NCBI GenBank assembly: GCA_050117315.1
Contig: JASFMY010000134.1
Location: 1-18,231, forward strand
DNA: 18,231 bases
Source of the DNA: JANQIV01 sp050117315
GTDB lineage: Bacteria; Bacteroidota; Ignavibacteria; Ignavibacteriales; Melioribacteraceae
Direction of reading: 5' to 3'
Under the pieces are notes generated by a model that did no database searches, was not told the DNA's origin, and saw only the letters and a list, made by a program, of their open reading frames with translations. Shown in pieces: positions 7,671 through 16,277 of the stretch; the stretch's first letter is position 1, and every line of letters begins with the position of its first letter. The translations under genes were made by a program, and so were the position numbers.

Positions 7671-9305
7671 TTATTTATAATTATATAATTCAAATCTCTG
7701 AATTAAATAACCGTCGTCTAATAATATGCGTATATGTCTTCCTTGATGTGTTTGATCACCATTTAGATGTCGGATTGCCTTCCATTTGCCGTTTATAAAT
7801 TTCCCTTCCTCCGCTTTTAATATTCCAACATTAAGTTCTGGATTTTTAATATTCTTAAATGTTGTTACAATGCCTGCACCGGCAAGATAAAATTCGTTAT
7901 AATCAGTTTGAATAATGATAGCGCCGGTTGTTTCCCATGTATCATTCTTCGCATTAGATTCATATCCTAATGTATAACTATGCTTAAAGTTAAACTCGTA
8001 GTCACCAAGCTGGAAAACATTTCCCGGATTTTCCTTATCAACAAGAATACCTTCAATATTATTTTGTCCTTGATTAGCGGTAATTATAGGAGTTAGCTGA
8101 TCAATTAAATTATAAACTTTTTCCAAAGGTTCTTCTTCAGGTTTAGCTGTTGATTCAATTGAAAACGGTGAAAAACCGATTGCTTCATAATGCCCAAAAG
8201 CGAATGCTGATTTTGCCGCAACCGAATTATCAAAGCCGTGTTCGGGAATAAATAAAGGATTCCCCTGGCGTGTATATAAATCGCACCAGTGTTTAAAGTT
8301 AGGATTATAAAAATCTGGTGATAAAAAATCTATAGATGGAGCGCCTGCTTTCCAAACATCCATTAAATGGGGGAGAGGTCCGGCACTCGGGTAACCTATT
8401 CCGGGTAAACGTCCGGGGTAATTTAATGCTGCGTTTACAAACATAGGTAAATTATAAATAGCTTTCCCGGCTTCTACAATAGTATTGGTAAATTTTGAAT
8501 AGTACCAAGCCATAAATATTTCATCGGTATGAAACCCTACGCCAAAAATTTCTTCCCATGTTTCTGCTTCTTTAAAGCCGTTTCTTGCCCAGGTCTCTTT
8601 AAACTCAGGCACAAGGTTTTCTTTATTTGTTTTTAAGTATTTTATTAATTCTGCAGGAACGTTTTCATTAAACTTTTTATTTGCCAGCGGGTGGTAATCT
8701 CTTGCAGTAGGCAGCATCCCGATTTCATTTTCAGGTTGAACCATTATTATTGTATTTTCTTTTTCATCAGTTTTTTTTATGTGTTCCATTAAAGCCTGGA
8801 ATGCCTTTAAATCTGCCTGGAGGTTATTCTCACTAAAAGGTGTTAAGATTTCGTGGCTTCTTCCGATGTTATCTTTTACTCTTGGAAAACTTTCCTGGTC
8901 TGTTTTTACCCAAGATGGTGCGTGGCTGGACATACTGTTTTTCCACGAACCGAACCATAAGAGAACAAGTTTAAAATTATACTTCCGGGCTTCATTAACT
9001 AAATTGTCAAACAAATCAAAATCAAACTTTCCCTTTTCCTGCTCAATCAGTTCCCAATAAACAGGGGCTAAAACCGTATTTAAATTCATTTTTTTTAATT
9101 TAGGCCATACCGGTTCCATATATTCTAAACTGGTGAATGAAGAATTTCCAAGTTCTCCGCCAAGAATTAGAAAAGGTTTGCCTTTTACAATGAGCTGAAA
9201 AGTATTCCCTTGTTTTACTAAATGCGGAATATGTTTATTTATTTCAATTTTGTTTTGAGCGATTACTAAAATTGATAATAATACTAACAATAAAAGTTTT
9301 TTCAT
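7671..9305 (-). CDS. GH35-type beta-galactosidase with DUF5597-like C-terminus, exported
   Basis: 544 residues. Short signal peptide 1-17 (MKKLLLLVLLSILVIAQ). A (beta/alpha)8 barrel covers ~25-385: ILGGELGNSS (47-56), LAPVYWELIEQEKGKFDF (79-96), acid/base in QPENEIG (Glu194) and probable nucleophile in IPEHGFD (Glu355). The C-terminal beta part (~400-544) resembles DUF5597, found in the GH35 subgroup that includes Cellvibrio Bgl35A of a xyloglucan locus. The expected activity is removal of terminal beta-D-galactose from hemicellulose side chains, probably in the periplasm. The AGGA element six bases before the ATG is a plausible ribosome site. It follows the hairpin pair after GH10 and leads the tight GH35-GH95-GH51 set. 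A GH42-like or beta-arabinosidase specificity cannot be excluded. Confidence 0.85.
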   Translation of the reverse strand: MKKLLLLVLLSILVIAQNKIEINKHIPHLVKQGNTFQLIVKGKPFLILGGELGNSSFTSLEYMEPVWPKLKKMNLNTVLAPVYWELIEQEKGKFDFDLFDNLVNEARKYNFKLVLLWFGSWKNSMSSHAPSWVKTDQESFPRVKDNIGRSHEILTPFSENNLQADLKAFQALMEHIKKTDEKENTIIMVQPENEIGMLPTARDYHPLANKKFNENVPAELIKYLKTNKENLVPEFKETWARNGFKEAETWEEIFGVGFHTDEIFMAWYYSKFTNTIVEAGKAIYNLPMFVNAALNYPGRLPGIGYPSAGPLPHLMDVWKAGAPSIDFLSPDFYNPNFKHWCDLYTRQGNPLFIPEHGFDNSVAAKSAFAFGHYEAIGFSPFSIESTAKPEEEPLEKVYNLIDQLTPIITANQGQNNIEGILVDKENPGNVFQLGDYEFNFKHSYTLGYESNAKNDTWETTGAIIIQTDYNEFYLAGAGIVTTFKNIKNPELNVGILKAEEGKFINGKWKAIRHLNGDQTHQGRHIRILLDDGYLIQRFELYNYK

Positions 9306-9328
9306 ATGCTATCCTAATAATTACCGAA

Positions 9329-9381
9329 AGCCTGCCCAGTAATCAGGGCAGGCTATAATGAATTAATCGGCTGAGCCGATT
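9329..9381 (-). terminator. Two tandem hairpins between GH10 and GH35
   Basis: On the minus strand the GH10 stop is followed by an AT-rich stretch, then AATCGGC-TCA-GCCGATT (9365-9381, 7-pair stem) and AGCCTGCCC-N8-GGGCAGGCT (9329-9354, perfect 9-pair stem). The second is followed only by a short T-stretch (TTTCGG). They are GC-rich against an AT-rich background. This probably terminates or attenuates the xylA-GH10 transcript, or stabilises the 3' end. Confidence 0.6.
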
Positions 9382-9414
9382 CTTAAAAATTTAAAAGATA
9401 TAAAAACAGCAATA

Positions 9415-12237
9415 CTACTTAAGTAGTAGTAATTTTTTAACGGATACAAAATCACCGGCTTTTATTCTATAGAAATAAACACCGGTGGCAAGATTAGAAG
9501 CATTAAAATTAATTCTATGATAGCCTGCGGCTAGATTATCATCTATTAAATTAGCAACAGCTCTACCCAATATATCGTAAACTACAAGTTTTACATCGCT
9601 GTTTTGCGGCAATGCAAACTCGATTGTAGTTGTCGGGTTAAACGGGTTAGGGTAGTTTTGGTTTAATGAATAAACCATAGGTAATTCCGCATCTAAATCT
9701 TCGGTAGCTACTACGGTTTCCTGTACATATTCTCTTAACCATTCTAATGCAGGTTTTTCTTGATTGTTATCTTCAATAAGGTTTGCACCTTGAGCATCTC
9801 TCCATAAACCAGGTCTCCAGCCCCACAAGGTAATTCCTTCAACAGCGGGATGTTCCCAAAAAGTTGGGAAGATTCTCTGATAGTCTATTAGTTGCACTGC
9901 ATCAGTTGAACCGTCAATATCCAATTCAGTAATTTGGACAGGTAAGCCCGTTGTTGCAAGAGAGTCAATATTGGTTTTCATTACTTCTACTGAGGTCACT
10001 GTATTAAAAGCATGACCTTGTGCACCGATTCCGTCTATTAAATTTTCTTCTTGAAGTAGTCTAATAATGTTCAAATATTGAGTAGTTTTTGGTGCCGAGT
10101 CAACTATGTTATATTCATTTATCATCAATTTTGTGGACGAGGGGAATATTTCCCGTGCCATTCTAAAAGCATTCAGTATCCAATCATATCCGGTCTCACC
10201 GGTACCTCCAAGAGCTTCTATATAATTACCGTTTCCTTCCCCGATAGGCGGATCGTTTATAGGTTCGTTAACTACTTCAACATAATCAAGGTCGGGATAC
10301 CTGTCTGCAACAGCCTGGAACCATTCTCTAATTTCCTCAAGTTGTTCTTCAGAGGAATCCGACAAAGCTTCTATCCAGGATGGTTGTTGATTGCCCCAAA
10401 TTAGGACGTGAAACCGGAAAGGGAATCCATTGTCTTTAGCAAGCTTATAAGCTGCATCTAAGGCATCCCAATCCATTTCATCACGGGTAGCTTCAACACT
10501 TCCCCATTTGCCGGCATTTTCTGGAGTTACCTGGTTCCAGTATGATTCAAAGTTTGGAGCTTGACTATTACTATATGCACATCCAAGGAATTTGGATTTA
10601 CCTTCTGCAAGCGGCGGACCTTCATAAATTGGAATTGTGTCTACAACAGCAGTTATTTGTAAATTGTCTATATATATGCTATTCCCAACATTCCCTGAAA
10701 AACTGAAATGTATAGGGCCTCTTATATATGTTTCTTCATCAGTAATTGTAAAGGTAAAAGTAAATTCTTTCCACTCGTCGGTAAGATTAGCAGGCCTAAT
10801 CTGTCCATATTCGCTGTGAGCATAATTACCTACAGTAATGTCAGTTCTAGCGCCTGAAATCTCTGATTTAGCCCATACGGAGTATTTATATTTTTCCCCC
10901 GGGGTTACATGAATGCTATCGGCTGTTACCTCTATATGCCATGCACTTGACCCTGTCGCGTTGACGACAACCTTTAAAGCATGGTTTCCGTGCTGAACAG
11001 TGTCGTCTACAATTACAAATTCCGGTAAAGGGTCTACACTCGATCCGATTGACAGTACCCAACCCTCAATTTCAGTGTCGGTAATTGTGCCGAGAGGAGT
11101 ATTTTCGAAACTACCGTTGGTGTTTAGTATACTGTCACCAGCAGAAGGTTCTTCATAACCATAAGCTGTTAAATTGTCTAATAAAAATCTGCCTGTTGTT
11201 GTTGCAGCTCCGCTACTAATAAGCACTTGAAGCCTAATCTCAGTAATCTTGTCCTGATACAATTCCCCGTCATATGTAGTTAACCAGGAAGGTATTGCAA
11301 AACTGCTAAAAGGCAACGAATGTTCCTGCCAATCACCGGAAGTATCTTCAAGTGCAGCTTCGACAGTATAATCCCATTCTTCAGTCCCGTCGGTGCTTTC
11401 AACAAAAACCTGAACCGTAAAGCCAGCAACTTCCAGGTTTTTCATAAATAAAGTAAGCCCTTCATAACCTGTTAAGTCCGCGAAATAAGATTCGGAAGGA
11501 GTTAATTGTAAATCATAACTGCCGCCCCAAGATTCGCCGGCAATTACTTCATAAGTCATATCCAATGATCCCGTACCTTCAACGAAATCATCAGATGTTG
11601 CAAGGGTTGCGGTACTACCGCCGTTTCCCCAACTGTTTATTGTTGAATGATCATCAAAGCTTTCAATTATTGCTTCCGGTAGTGGTTCTTCATCTTCCGA
11701 AATACGGGTAATACTAATTGAATCCGCATAAAGAGTTGGGGTACTTGTCTCGTTACCGGTTTGCAGCAGCAACTGAAGTCCGATTCTATTTACAGGCAGA
11801 GAGATTGCCGGAAAAGTAAACTCGATAGTATTCCATTGATCGCCCGTTATGGACGAAGCGTTTATAAAATCCGAAGAATTCCAAGTCCACTCTGGTGCGT
11901 GCCAGAAGATTTGAAAGCCGTCTACATCTGCCAAATCCGATGATGAAATCCAAATGTTATACTGAATGATATCACCCTCCTGAATATCTTCGTAAACGTC
12001 ATTTTGAAGATTAATTTCGAGATGATTATCGGCTCCCACAAGTTTTACAGAACTGTCGCCAATTGCCTGCTCATCGCTAAGTTCAATAGAGGCATCACCA
12101 GCGCCGGATGTCCAGTTACCTAATGATTCTTCAAAATTCCAGACTTGTACAACTGTACTGTCTTGTGCAGGAACAATGGTTCCAAGCATAGCTAAGCAAA
12201 CAAGAGATAAAAAAGAGTGTAATAAAAGTTTTTTCAT
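9415..12237 (-). CDS. Modular secreted GH10 endo-beta-1,4-xylanase with three CBM-like modules and T9SS tail
   Basis: 940 residues from ATG 12237. Order: signal peptide 1-25; a first jelly-roll CBM4/9/22-like module ~28-178; a second module ~190-362 resembling CBM11/CIA30 folds (FLLDNLTAYG end); a third CBM4/9/22-like module ~368-533 (NGSFENTPLG ... IYIDNLQIT); GH10 barrel ~540-842; T9SS sorting tail ~858-940 (LNQNYPNPFNPTTTIEF ... VKKLLLLK). In the barrel, VVNEP holds the acid/base Glu658 and ITELDID the nucleophile Glu771; substrate motifs HVLIWGNQQPSW and WGWRPG are present. This is the locus's endo-acting xylanase, expected at the outer surface or secreted. Module families are assigned by eye and less certain than GH10. 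Start: AGGAGG at 12243-12248 lies 5 bases before the ATG; the in-frame GTG at 12243 overlaps that motif and is rejected. Confidence 0.93.
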   Translation of the reverse strand: MKKLLLHSFLSLVCLAMLGTIVPAQDSTVVQVWNFEESLGNWTSGAGDASIELSDEQAIGDSSVKLVGADNHLEINLQNDVYEDIQEGDIIQYNIWISSSDLADVDGFQIFWHAPEWTWNSSDFINASSITGDQWNTIEFTFPAISLPVNRIGLQLLLQTGNETSTPTLYADSISITRISEDEEPLPEAIIESFDDHSTINSWGNGGSTATLATSDDFVEGTGSLDMTYEVIAGESWGGSYDLQLTPSESYFADLTGYEGLTLFMKNLEVAGFTVQVFVESTDGTEEWDYTVEAALEDTSGDWQEHSLPFSSFAIPSWLTTYDGELYQDKITEIRLQVLISSGAATTTGRFLLDNLTAYGYEEPSAGDSILNTNGSFENTPLGTITDTEIEGWVLSIGSSVDPLPEFVIVDDTVQHGNHALKVVVNATGSSAWHIEVTADSIHVTPGEKYKYSVWAKSEISGARTDITVGNYAHSEYGQIRPANLTDEWKEFTFTFTITDEETYIRGPIHFSFSGNVGNSIYIDNLQITAVVDTIPIYEGPPLAEGKSKFLGCAYSNSQAPNFESYWNQVTPENAGKWGSVEATRDEMDWDALDAAYKLAKDNGFPFRFHVLIWGNQQPSWIEALSDSSEEQLEEIREWFQAVADRYPDLDYVEVVNEPINDPPIGEGNGNYIEALGGTGETGYDWILNAFRMAREIFPSSTKLMINEYNIVDSAPKTTQYLNIIRLLQEENLIDGIGAQGHAFNTVTSVEVMKTNIDSLATTGLPVQITELDIDGSTDAVQLIDYQRIFPTFWEHPAVEGITLWGWRPGLWRDAQGANLIEDNNQEKPALEWLREYVQETVVATEDLDAELPMVYSLNQNYPNPFNPTTTIEFALPQNSDVKLVVYDILGRAVANLIDDNLAAGYHRINFNASNLATGVYFYRIKAGDFVSVKKLLLLK

Positions 12238-12242
12238 TAGCA

Positions 12243-12248
12243 CCTCCT
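12243..12248 (-). promoter_or_regulatory. Shine-Dalgarno AGGAGG deciding the GH10 start
   Basis: AGGAGG sits 5 bases before ATG 12237. The upstream in-frame GTG shares its last base, so translation from GTG is unlikely. Confidence 0.75.
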
Positions 12249-12273
12249 ATGTTATTGAACAGCTCGTTTTTGC

Positions 12274-12293
12274 ATGATAAAGATTGTTATCAT
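12274..12293. repeat. Small dyad in the symporter-GH10 spacer
   Basis: ATGATAA-N6-TTATCAT, a perfect 7-pair stem with a 6-base loop, ~37 bases before the GH10 ATG. No T-run follows on the minus strand, so it does not look like a terminator. It could be an mRNA processing site or chance in AT-rich DNA. Confidence 0.3.
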
Positions 12294-12325
12294 CTCCTTT
12301 AATAGTCTCTCAAAAAATATTTTTT

Positions 12326-13717
12326 CTAAGCGCTACGTCTTGCCGTTAAATCATTTTCAATTTCTATCATTTTTTGATTATTCAACGGGTAGAATATCAT
12401 AATAGCACCACCCAATAATCCAAAGATTGCAGGGTAAAAACTCATTAATAAAATTATACCGGTTATGGTATCGCTTGTCTGTGGTTGATTAGGCTCAAAG
12501 CCGTAGAAAGCAAGTATCCATCCTACAATAGCTCCGCCTAAGGTTAAGCCAAGTTTTAATGCAAATAAAGAGGCCGCCATAATTAAGCCGGTAGCACGTC
12601 TTCCCATTTTCCACTCGCCGTAATCGGCAGTATCGGTATATAATGCCCATTGAAGAACAGATACAGAACCAAAGAAGAATGAAACAAAAATGTTAAGACA
12701 ATAGGTCAGCACTACATTATCCGGTTGAAGGAAATAAAAAAGACCTGAGAACGTTGCACTTATAATTAGAAAGCTTGAATAAGTATTTTTTTTATCTAAA
12801 CGTTTTGAGAACCACATTGTTAAAATCGCCCCGATAAGAGTAGCAAAGGTTCCCAATGTTATGAATGACGAAGTGAAAACTTCATAAGACAGATCAATAG
12901 TATTGCCAAACAGAATAAGCTGTTGATTTTGAACATAATACCTGAAGTAATAAGCAGTTGAGGATCCGCGCATTACGATATAAGTTAGTTGAAATACAGT
13001 TGCACCGGCTATTAATAACCATGGCTTATTCTTAAATAAATCTTTCAAATCTTGTTTTACATCGGTTTTCTGCTCTTTTGGAGGATGCACCCTTTCTTTT
13101 GTAGTAGCGAATGTAATTAACAGCAGAATAACGGCTAAGGCCCCAAAAATTCCTATTGTCCACTGCCACCCAGCCTGAGCATTTCCACCGCCAAAATATT
13201 GAACAAAGGATAGCGTTACTGCACCAACAATGAATTGCCCCACAAAAGCCGCAACAAATCTAAATGTTGATACTTCCGTTCGTGCTAATGAATTAGGCGT
13301 AATAACTCCCATAAGAGCCGAGTAAGGAACATTAACTGCCGTGTAAAGCATCATCAAAAGCGTATATGTTACGTAAGCGTATATCAGTTTTCCTGAGGCT
13401 CCGAAATCCGGTGTGGTAAAAGTTAAAATACCGCCTAGAGCAAATGGAATTGCAAAACCTGCAATATATGGACGGAATTTTCCCCAGCGCGAATTTGTTC
13501 TGTCTGCAATTACACCCATAATGGGATCATTTACGGCATCCCAAATTCTTGTTACAAGAAACATCGTTCCCATTGCAGCAGCGGGAAGACCGAATACGTC
13601 AGTATAAAATATTGGTAGGAATACAATGAACGTTTGAAAAAATAAATTAGAGGCGGTATCCCCTAAACTATAACCTACCTTTTCTTTGAGTGAAAGTTTT
13701 TCAGAAATGTTTTTCAC
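12326..13717 (-). CDS. GPH-family (MelB/XynP-like) sugar:cation symporter
   Basis: 463 residues with about 12 hydrophobic segments, an inner-membrane MFS protein. The glycoside-pentoside-hexuronide signature is clear in helix II and the following loop: D60-AVND64-PIMG, then ADRTNSRWGKFRPY (71-84). Asp60, Asn63 and Asp64 align by pattern with the MelB cation ligands Asp55/Asn58/Asp59, and Asp20 with the MelB sugar residue Asp19; the second MelB sugar Asp (124) appears as Asn129 in NVPYSAL, which suggests a different sugar. It lies between a GH3 xylosidase and a GH10 xylanase, so xylo-oligosaccharide or xylose uptake is the likely role. The start is GTG at 13717 with GGGG at 13724-13727 six bases upstream. 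The gap to the GH3 stop is 191 bases, so a separate promoter is possible. Confidence 0.9.
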   Translation of the reverse strand: MKNISEKLSLKEKVGYSLGDTASNLFFQTFIVFLPIFYTDVFGLPAAAMGTMFLVTRIWDAVNDPIMGVIADRTNSRWGKFRPYIAGFAIPFALGGILTFTTPDFGASGKLIYAYVTYTLLMMLYTAVNVPYSALMGVITPNSLARTEVSTFRFVAAFVGQFIVGAVTLSFVQYFGGGNAQAGWQWTIGIFGALAVILLLITFATTKERVHPPKEQKTDVKQDLKDLFKNKPWLLIAGATVFQLTYIVMRGSSTAYYFRYYVQNQQLILFGNTIDLSYEVFTSSFITLGTFATLIGAILTMWFSKRLDKKNTYSSFLIISATFSGLFYFLQPDNVVLTYCLNIFVSFFFGSVSVLQWALYTDTADYGEWKMGRRATGLIMAASLFALKLGLTLGGAIVGWILAFYGFEPNQPQTSDTITGIILLMSFYPAIFGLLGGAIMIFYPLNNQKMIEIENDLTARRSA

Positions 13718-13753
13718 AATTTACCCCGGTTGTTAGTTAGCTCATTTTATGAT

Positions 13754-13782
13754 TGAAGAATGAGGTTTAAACCCATTCTTCA
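13754..13782. repeat. Near-perfect dyad between GH3 and symporter genes
   Basis: TGAAGAATG, one unpaired A, the 10-base palindrome GGTTTAAACC, then CATTCTTCA. Removing the A gives a 28-base perfect palindrome. It lies 37-65 bases upstream of the symporter GTG start and has no T-run on either side, so it looks more like an operator or mRNA-processing hairpin than an intrinsic terminator. Confidence 0.7.
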
Positions 13783-13908
13783 TTAGGCATATTTGTATAA
13801 TAATTTAGAATAAAACTAATAATAAATAGATTTAACAGCTCTAGATATTTTAAAGCATACAACTATTATTATTACAATAAGAACAACGTATGAAACAAGC
13901 GTTGAAAT

Positions 13909-16230
13909 TTATTTAACAACATGTAAAACTGTCTTTTGTAAGTCTTCATTTCTGGATGAATTCCCGGCCATTATCTCAAAATCGCCAGGTTCAACTATAA
14001 ATTCATTATCAATGTTAGTAAATGATAAATGCTCGGGTGTAATATTAAGCGATACAGTTTTTGTTTCACCGGGTTTAAGAGTTACTTTTTTAAAGCCCTT
14101 AAGTTCTTTTACAGGTCTTGTAACAGAGCTTACTAAGTCCCTGATATATAACTGGACAACTTCGGAGCCTTCTTTGTCGCCGGTATTTGTAACATCTATT
14201 TGAACGGAAGTTGTTTCATTGGTTTTTATTTCGGGTTTTTCTAATTTCAAGTTACTGAAAGAAAAAGAGGTATAACTTAAACCGTAACCGAAGGGATACA
14301 TCGGGGTTATATTCTCAAATAAATAACCTCTCCGTGAAGAGGGCTTATGGTTATAATGACAGGGAATATGTCCGGAAGATCTAGGGACGGATATAGGTAA
14401 TTTTCCTGATGGGTTTATATCGCCGAATAGTGCATCTGCAATAGCGTGCCCAGCTTCTTGACCAAGATACCAGCATTTGAGAATGGCAGGTACATTGTTA
14501 CTTATGTAAGAGATAGCATTAGGTCGGCCACAAAATAGAACAACGGCAACAGGTTTTCCGGTTTCAAGCACTGCCTTGACAAGATCGTTCTGCATCCCAA
14601 ATAACTCAAGGTTAGCTCTGTCGCCCATGTGGTTTTTATTCCATGCTTCCCTTGATGTCTGTTCATTATCGCCAAGAACTAGTAAAACCATATCGGCTTT
14701 ATTGGCTGTTTCTACCGCTTCTTTGATTAAAGCTTTGTTTTCTTCGGGGGCAGGCAGAGTAATTTCATCTTCATTCCATGCACCGCCTACTGTTATTTTG
14801 CATCCTTCGCTGTATAAGATATTAATATCACTGTTTACTTTTTCTTTAATACCCTGGAGTACTGTAGTATAATATTTGGGTTTACCGCTGTAACCGCCCA
14901 GAAGTTTTCTATCTGCGTTGGGGCCAATTACAGCAAGTGTAGTGTTTTTCTCCATATTTAACGGAAGCAAGTTATTGTCGTTTTTGAGCAATGTAATAGT
15001 TTCCCTGGCGGCTTTTAATGCTAATGGTCTGTCTTTATCTAATTTTGAATCAACATCGATAGATGACACATCAACATAAGGATCATCAAATAAACCGATC
15101 TTAAACTTGTATTCCAATAACGAATAAACAAGCTCATCAATTAACGATTTTTTTACCTTGCCTTCTTTTACCAATGCTACCAAATATGGATAACAATCTT
15201 TATCGGGTAATTCAATATTTACCCCGGCGTTTACGGCAAGAAGTGCTGCATCTTTTTTGTCTTTTGCAAGGTAATGGCCAACGGTTTCATCGTTATTATT
15301 CAATTCAGTGATTGCGTAGTAGTCGGAAACAATAAAACCTTTAAAGCCCCATTCTTTCCTTAAAACATCATGCAGCAGCCATTTGTTCGCATGGGATGGC
15401 ACCCCGTCAATTTCGTTATAGGATGCCATTATGCTGTTAACATTTGTTTCTTCAATTACTTTTTTGAAAGGATAAAGAAAAGTATCTCTTAAAACTCTTT
15501 CAGAGAAATTGGCCGGGCCGCAATTAGACCCCGATTCGGGCTGACCGTGGGCTGCAAAATGTTTTAACGTAGCAATTACTTTCTTTTTATCTTTATAAGT
15601 ACCGTCGCCTTGAAAGCCTTTTACTGCAGAAATCCCCAATTGGATTACTAAGTACGGATCTTCTCCAAAGGTTTCTTCGACACGACCCCATCTTGGATCT
15701 CTGCAGACGTCAACAACAGGAGTCAGGGCCTGGTGAGCGCCTCTAGACCTTGCATCTTCCGCAATGGCAGAATATATTTCTTCAACTAATTCTGGGTTAA
15801 ACGTTGATGCCAACCCTATAGGCTGCGGGTAACTTGTAGCTTGATTTCCCGCAAGTCCGTGGAGGCATTCTTCATGAAAAATAACAGGGATACCCAACCT
15901 TGTATCTTCAATAAAATATCTCTGTAATGAATTTGAGAGCTCTGCCATTTCAACGGCAGTTAGTCCTTCTTTTGTATCGCTTAACCTGCCGATTTGCCCG
16001 ATACCGTCTTTGAGATGCTTTCCTAAGTTTGTTAAATCAATTTCTTCGTTTTCATTAAAAAGCATATCCTTTTTCAAACCCCAGATAGCAAGCATTTGCG
16101 CAACTTTTTCTTCAAGTGTCATTTGTTTTAGTAAGTCGTTAGTCCTTTCCTCAATTGAAAGTGCAGGGTTTTTATAACCGCATGATTTTTCTTTTTTAGT
16201 TGTTCCTTTTGCTTCAAATTTTTCAATCAT
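13909..16230 (-). CDS. GH3 beta-xylosidase-like glycosidase, no signal peptide
   Basis: 773 residues. GH3 N-terminal barrel ~25-370 with KHFAAHG (223-229) and the nucleophile in GFIVSDYYAI (Asp303); GH3 C-terminal alpha/beta sandwich ~400-630, where Glu528 in SREAWNKNH is a candidate acid/base; fibronectin-III-like end domain ~670-755. The overall pattern (TPVVDVCRDPRWGRVEETFGEDPYL-type region at 170-194) is that of bacterial beta-xylosidase/beta-glucosidase/alpha-arabinosidase GH3 enzymes; the neighbours favour xylosidase. The N-terminus is hydrophilic (MIEKFEAKGTTKKEKS) and an in-frame TAA at 16246-16248 rules out an upstream exported form, so it is probably cytoplasmic and acts on imported xylo-oligosaccharides. 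It starts 47 bases after the xylA stop and is probably co-transcribed with it; the ribosome site is weak (GGA). Confidence 0.92.
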   Translation of the reverse strand: MIEKFEAKGTTKKEKSCGYKNPALSIEERTNDLLKQMTLEEKVAQMLAIWGLKKDMLFNENEEIDLTNLGKHLKDGIGQIGRLSDTKEGLTAVEMAELSNSLQRYFIEDTRLGIPVIFHEECLHGLAGNQATSYPQPIGLASTFNPELVEEIYSAIAEDARSRGAHQALTPVVDVCRDPRWGRVEETFGEDPYLVIQLGISAVKGFQGDGTYKDKKKVIATLKHFAAHGQPESGSNCGPANFSERVLRDTFLYPFKKVIEETNVNSIMASYNEIDGVPSHANKWLLHDVLRKEWGFKGFIVSDYYAITELNNNDETVGHYLAKDKKDAALLAVNAGVNIELPDKDCYPYLVALVKEGKVKKSLIDELVYSLLEYKFKIGLFDDPYVDVSSIDVDSKLDKDRPLALKAARETITLLKNDNNLLPLNMEKNTTLAVIGPNADRKLLGGYSGKPKYYTTVLQGIKEKVNSDINILYSEGCKITVGGAWNEDEITLPAPEENKALIKEAVETANKADMVLLVLGDNEQTSREAWNKNHMGDRANLELFGMQNDLVKAVLETGKPVAVVLFCGRPNAISYISNNVPAILKCWYLGQEAGHAIADALFGDINPSGKLPISVPRSSGHIPCHYNHKPSSRRGYLFENITPMYPFGYGLSYTSFSFSNLKLEKPEIKTNETTSVQIDVTNTGDKEGSEVVQLYIRDLVSSVTRPVKELKGFKKVTLKPGETKTVSLNITPEHLSFTNIDNEFIVEPGDFEIMAGNSSRNEDLQKTVLHVVK

Positions 16231-16277
16231 TTTCGTATCCGTATTTTAGTATTTCATTAACAAATTAGGCTAAAAGA

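Noticed and set aside
13797..13825. Minus-strand promoter for the symporter (TATTAT at 13797-13802)
   Set aside because: The matching -35 position reads TTATTA, only 3 of 6; in DNA this AT-rich such a -10 is expected by chance.
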